From assembly GCF_964355755.1 (NCBI RefSeq), contig NC_092679.1:20388932-20452931 (forward strand): a stretch of 64,000 nt of DNA. The letters run 5' to 3'. Below the pieces are notes generated by a model that worked only from the letters and a program-made list of their open reading frames with translations, made no database searches and was not told the origin of the DNA. This document shows, in pieces, positions 62,301 through 64,000 of the stretch. Numbering within the stretch: the first letter of the stretch is position 1; each line of letters begins with the position of its first letter. A program made the translations under genes and the position numbers. Source of the DNA: Antedon mediterranea (taxonomy: Eukaryota; Echinodermata; Crinoidea; Comatulida; Antedonidae).

Positions 62301-63820
62301 TTCATTATTTCTATGAGAAATTTATGCAAATTTCTGTTTATTGTTACACTTGAGCTTTCAGTAATGGTAATCTCTGAGGTCAAAGGTCAAAGTTCATATA
62401 TTCTGTCCCTGTCCCATTAAGCCTGGATAAGGATATACTGTACTGTATCATGACATGGTAACATTTGTTGTTGCATTGGTCGACACCACTTTTACAGTAA
62501 TGGTGGTTAGCTGCCATTTGTTAAACAGCGCCCTCTGGAATCACCCCAATTGTGGTATTATACCATACCTCCATTTTCTTTGTTTCTCTCTTCTTCCGCT
62601 TCTGCAAGTTGTTCCGTCATCGTCGCCTGCCGGAATGATCCCTGTCGTGTGAAAGTTGTTTTGTTGACGTCAAATTCTATTTTGACCCCGCATAGTTTGT
62701 CCCGTTGCTGTTTTCTTTCTAAACAAGCTGCAAACGCACAACCAACAGCATGGCTAAGTCTTTCCCCCTAAAAAAAAAAAAAATATGTAGAACATTAAAG
62801 GGACAGAGACCCAACAAAGTGACTCTTAGAGGTGTCCCCTTGATAGGGGTTGGCTGTAGTGTTAAAACATATTGCCCCACGCTCTTCCATGAGAAAGTGT
62901 CCAGTTAATAGGGTGTTCTCTGAATGTCCTAAAAAGAGGGTTTACTTAATTTATGATAAAGAATCTTATTAAAATGTTTTATTACAGGCATGTTTTGCAA
63001 ATTTTGAGAATCCATTCCATCTTAAGAATCAACAAATCTGATTTCTTAAATAGAATTATTTATTAAGAACGCATCGCTAGCTCACATTAGTACGATATTA
63101 ATGGCAGCATATGCATAGTCAACTCATACAAACAGCGTCATAGGGACGTAATTTATTATGTTTGTATTTTACAGTGCATATTGTATATTATATCTACCTC
63201 TTGTGTGCATCCCGTTTATGCTCCTTGGAGGAAAAAATGGATATTTGCATAATTAAAGTATATTTCAGCCTAGTATGAATGCAAAACCTGAGGAGTTCAA
63301 GATTTATCTGAAGAGCCAACTTCTCTCAATCCGTCTAGGTTTGATTAAATTCCTAACTCTTTTGCGCATTGGTTTAGCCGTAGCCTATTACTAGTTTGAA
63401 ATATACAAAATTATATACTGCACCTATACTTACTAAATATTGTATAGGTTTTGTGTTGTTAAAATGTCACTAGCCCATCATTTGTTACTAGCCCATCATT
63501 TGTTACTAGCCCATTGGGGATAACAGAATTGCTAGCCCAGAGTATTTTACGATATGGAATTAAGTAGTAATTAACGAAGTCTGGATATCTAGACAAATGG
63601 CATTCCATACATACAGTATGCATTCAGAAATTCATAAGTAAAAAAAAACTATTTTCTTCATTGCAACATTTTCACTCACTGGATCTCGTAAAGATTGAAA
63701 ACAATGACACAACCATCTTCTTGTGGTACCATCTCGACAGATGTAGGAGAAGCCCTTGTCATGGTTACGGTCTGGTGCACAAAATGATACCTTTTCAATC
63801 GTTTGGTCTACAAGAAGGCC
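55896..63820 (-). CDS. NUMB: Numb endocytic adaptor / cell-fate determinant (3' five coding exons)
   Basis: Numb is a membrane-associated adaptor, inherited unequally at division, that restrains Notch through endocytosis. Minus-strand exons in order: 63820-63680, 62767-62569, 61409-61203, 59812-59621, 56338-55896. Splice sites are AG/GT and the phases agree, giving 393 residues. The first two carry the C-terminal half of the PTB domain ([54 protein letters not shown]). Three basic-Ser sites known in vertebrate Numb as aPKC/14-3-3 sites follow: TRQGSFR, RQGSCR and [17 protein letters not shown]. The last exon has NPWAKE, two NPF motifs (NNPFLG, NNPFAN; EH-domain ligands) and the family C-terminus KTFEVNL. 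The DPF motif of vertebrates is not seen ([10 protein letters not shown] stands there). The middle is shorter than in vertebrates. The N-terminus and first PTB half lie beyond 64000. Confidence 0.94.
56490..56657. mobile_element. MITE family 2, copy 3 (Numb intron)
   Basis: ACATTACACAGACGAGTGGT at the left, GCCGCTTATCTGTGTGAATT then GGCC at the right, ACATAGATTATAT inside. More worn than the others. Confidence 0.75.
56658..58176. other. Numb intron, degenerate AATAAACGCCCCC motif
   Basis: Between 57460 and 57815 the words AATAAACGCCCCC, ATAAATGCCCCC, AATAAACACTTCCCCC and AATAAACGCCTCCC recur at irregular spacing. No exon recognised. Confidence 0.5.
58177..58359. mobile_element. MITE family 2, copy 4 (Numb intron)
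   Basis: TTAAGCCAAATTTACACAGA then CGAGCGGTAA at the left, TTACAACTCGTCTGTGTAAA then TTGGCCTTTA at the right. Confidence 0.85.
58515..58832. repeat. Imperfect tandem repeat, 3 copies (Numb intron)
   Basis: AATAGATCCTACAGTC-(A/G)-(C/T)-(A/G)-TAATT, AATTTGAAATGA, GGCTTTAAAATTTG and GAAAA-CCGTTTTAAACTT recur three times. The middle copy lacks about 50 bases present in the outer two. Confidence 0.7.
59289..59450. mobile_element. MITE family 2, copy 5 (Numb intron)
   Basis: AAAGGCCAATTTACACAGAC then GAGCGCTAACGGTAA at the left, and TTACCTTTACTGCTCGCCTA at the right, whose outermost bases are lost. ATAGAATCTATGTTATTCC inside. Confidence 0.8.
59621..59812 (-). CDS. NUMB: Numb linker exon
   Basis: Codes [20 protein letters not shown], then a Leu/Gln-rich helix [20 protein letters not shown]. 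The second part aligns with the EGEAESISSLCSQI segment of vertebrate Numb. Acceptor TTTCTCAG, donor CAAG then GTAAGT. Confidence 0.88.
59818..59940. repeat. About 29-bp tandem repeat, 4 copies
   Basis: AGAGCAATGATTAATTTGCA then TAAAAA is repeated with small changes, starting immediately before (in gene sense) the acceptor of the 59621-59812 Numb exon. Confidence 0.85.
60243..61110 (+). repeat. 17-bp minisatellite, about 48 copies (Numb intron)
   Basis: The unit GGACACCTCTATTCAAA (17 bases, some GGGACACC or AGGGGGGATCTC variants) is repeated over about 870 bases. Because 17 is not a multiple of 3 and the unit has no stop in any forward frame, all three forward frames stay open for hundreds of bases (272, 157 and 122 codons). 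The peptides repeat every 17 residues ([17 protein letters not shown]). The array lies between two Numb exons and on the other strand, so I do not treat these frames as genes. Confidence 0.93.
61203..61409 (-). CDS. NUMB: Numb phospho-site exon
   Basis: Codes [20 protein letters not shown] and [20 protein letters not shown], the two best-conserved segments outside the PTB domain. Donor GAAT then GTGAGT. Confidence 0.93.
61410..62568. other. Numb intron
   Basis: No repeat or exon recognised apart from a GCGCCCTCT word at 62528. Confidence 0.4.
62569..62767 (-). CDS. NUMB: Numb PTB C-terminal helix and basic-Ser exon
   Basis: [20 protein letters not shown] is the closing helix of the PTB domain. 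It is followed by [20 protein letters not shown] and a Glu-rich stretch. The acceptor lies after a T run (TTTTTTAG). The exon ends one base into a codon. Confidence 0.93.
62768..63679. other. Numb intron
   Basis: GAGGTGTCCCCTTGATAGGG and CAGTTAATAGGGTGTTCTCT (62830-62925) belong to the motif family of 2185. At 63465-63540 ACTAGCCCATCATTTGTT is repeated in tandem about three times. Confidence 0.5.
63680..63820 (-). CDS. NUMB: Numb PTB exon
   Basis: 47 codons in phase 0 at both ends: [20 protein letters not shown] to [10 protein letters not shown]. This is the core beta strands of the PTB domain. Acceptor TTTGTAG, donor CCA then GTGAGT. Confidence 0.93.
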
Positions 63821-63943
63821 CTACAAAGACAAAGAAAGTAATTATATATAATTATATATTACTATACTTATAGTATAGCTGTTTTTAGTTTTCTCTTTTT
63901 GTTCAATATTTGATTGATTGATTAATTGATATTTATTTTTATT

Positions 63944-64000
63944 AAAGATATATTGTCGCCCTGAAAAAATATTTTTGTGAAATGTTTTCTAATTGAGTCT
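63944..64000. mobile_element. Left end of a short TTAA MITE, cut by the window edge
   Basis: TTAAAGATATATTGTCGCCC followed by TGAAAAAATATTTTTGTG matches the left end of the 118-bp element at 38215. Confidence 0.6.

Noticed and set aside
1-64000. Search for a novel defence or biosynthetic gene cluster
   Set aside because: All supported genes are conserved animal housekeeping or signalling genes, and the rest is repeats; no cluster is present.

Overview
The window is A+T-rich animal nuclear DNA. It has spliced genes with GT/AG introns, many TTAA-flanked and inverted-repeat elements, tRNA-derived SINEs, and the palindrome TAGGCCTA scattered throughout. Deuterostome-like proteins together with this repeat style suggest a marine invertebrate deuterostome, most likely an echinoderm. 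That placement is inference; no species can be named from sequence alone.

Four protein-coding genes can be supported. (1) A muscarinic-type acetylcholine receptor lies at 16364-18076 (+), with its coding region in one exon. (2) A complete 12-exon adenylosuccinate synthetase gene runs from 24527 to 38674 (+) and encodes 450 codons. (3) A complete 8-exon NAA40-type N-alpha-acetyltransferase runs from 42226 to 46083 (+) and encodes 250 codons. (4) The last five coding exons of a Numb homologue lie on the minus strand between 63820 and 55896; its 5' exons are beyond the right edge. The genes do not form a pathway: they cover cholinergic signalling, purine synthesis, histone N-terminal acetylation and cell-fate/endocytic adaptor function. 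Every other open reading frame I examined is a shadow or lies in repeats.

Layout: 1-16350 is receptor upstream DNA with MITEs, SINE fragments and short tandem repeats. 18077-24526 is intergenic, with SINE heads, a tRNA-like sequence and a 1.28-kb terminal-inverted-repeat element. 24527-38674 is ADSS; its 9.2-kb first intron holds two arms of one 106-bp minisatellite in opposite orientation, with a second minisatellite and a truncated LINE between them. 38675-42225 is intergenic MITE DNA. 42226-46083 is NAA40, whose last coding exon is itself the first unit of a tandem array that continues into the 3' flank. 46690-55890 is intergenic and holds three large tandem arrays (76, 89 and 79-bp units). 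55896-64000 is the Numb 3' half, with an intronic 17-bp minisatellite open in all three forward frames.

The most unusual structures are the giant inverted minisatellite of ADSS intron 1 (bounded by a 25-bp inverted pair with the core GTTGAGAATTCTCAAC), the coding-derived repeat array of NAA40, and the nested-palindrome array at 49-51.7 kb. I saw no new enzymatic or defence system.
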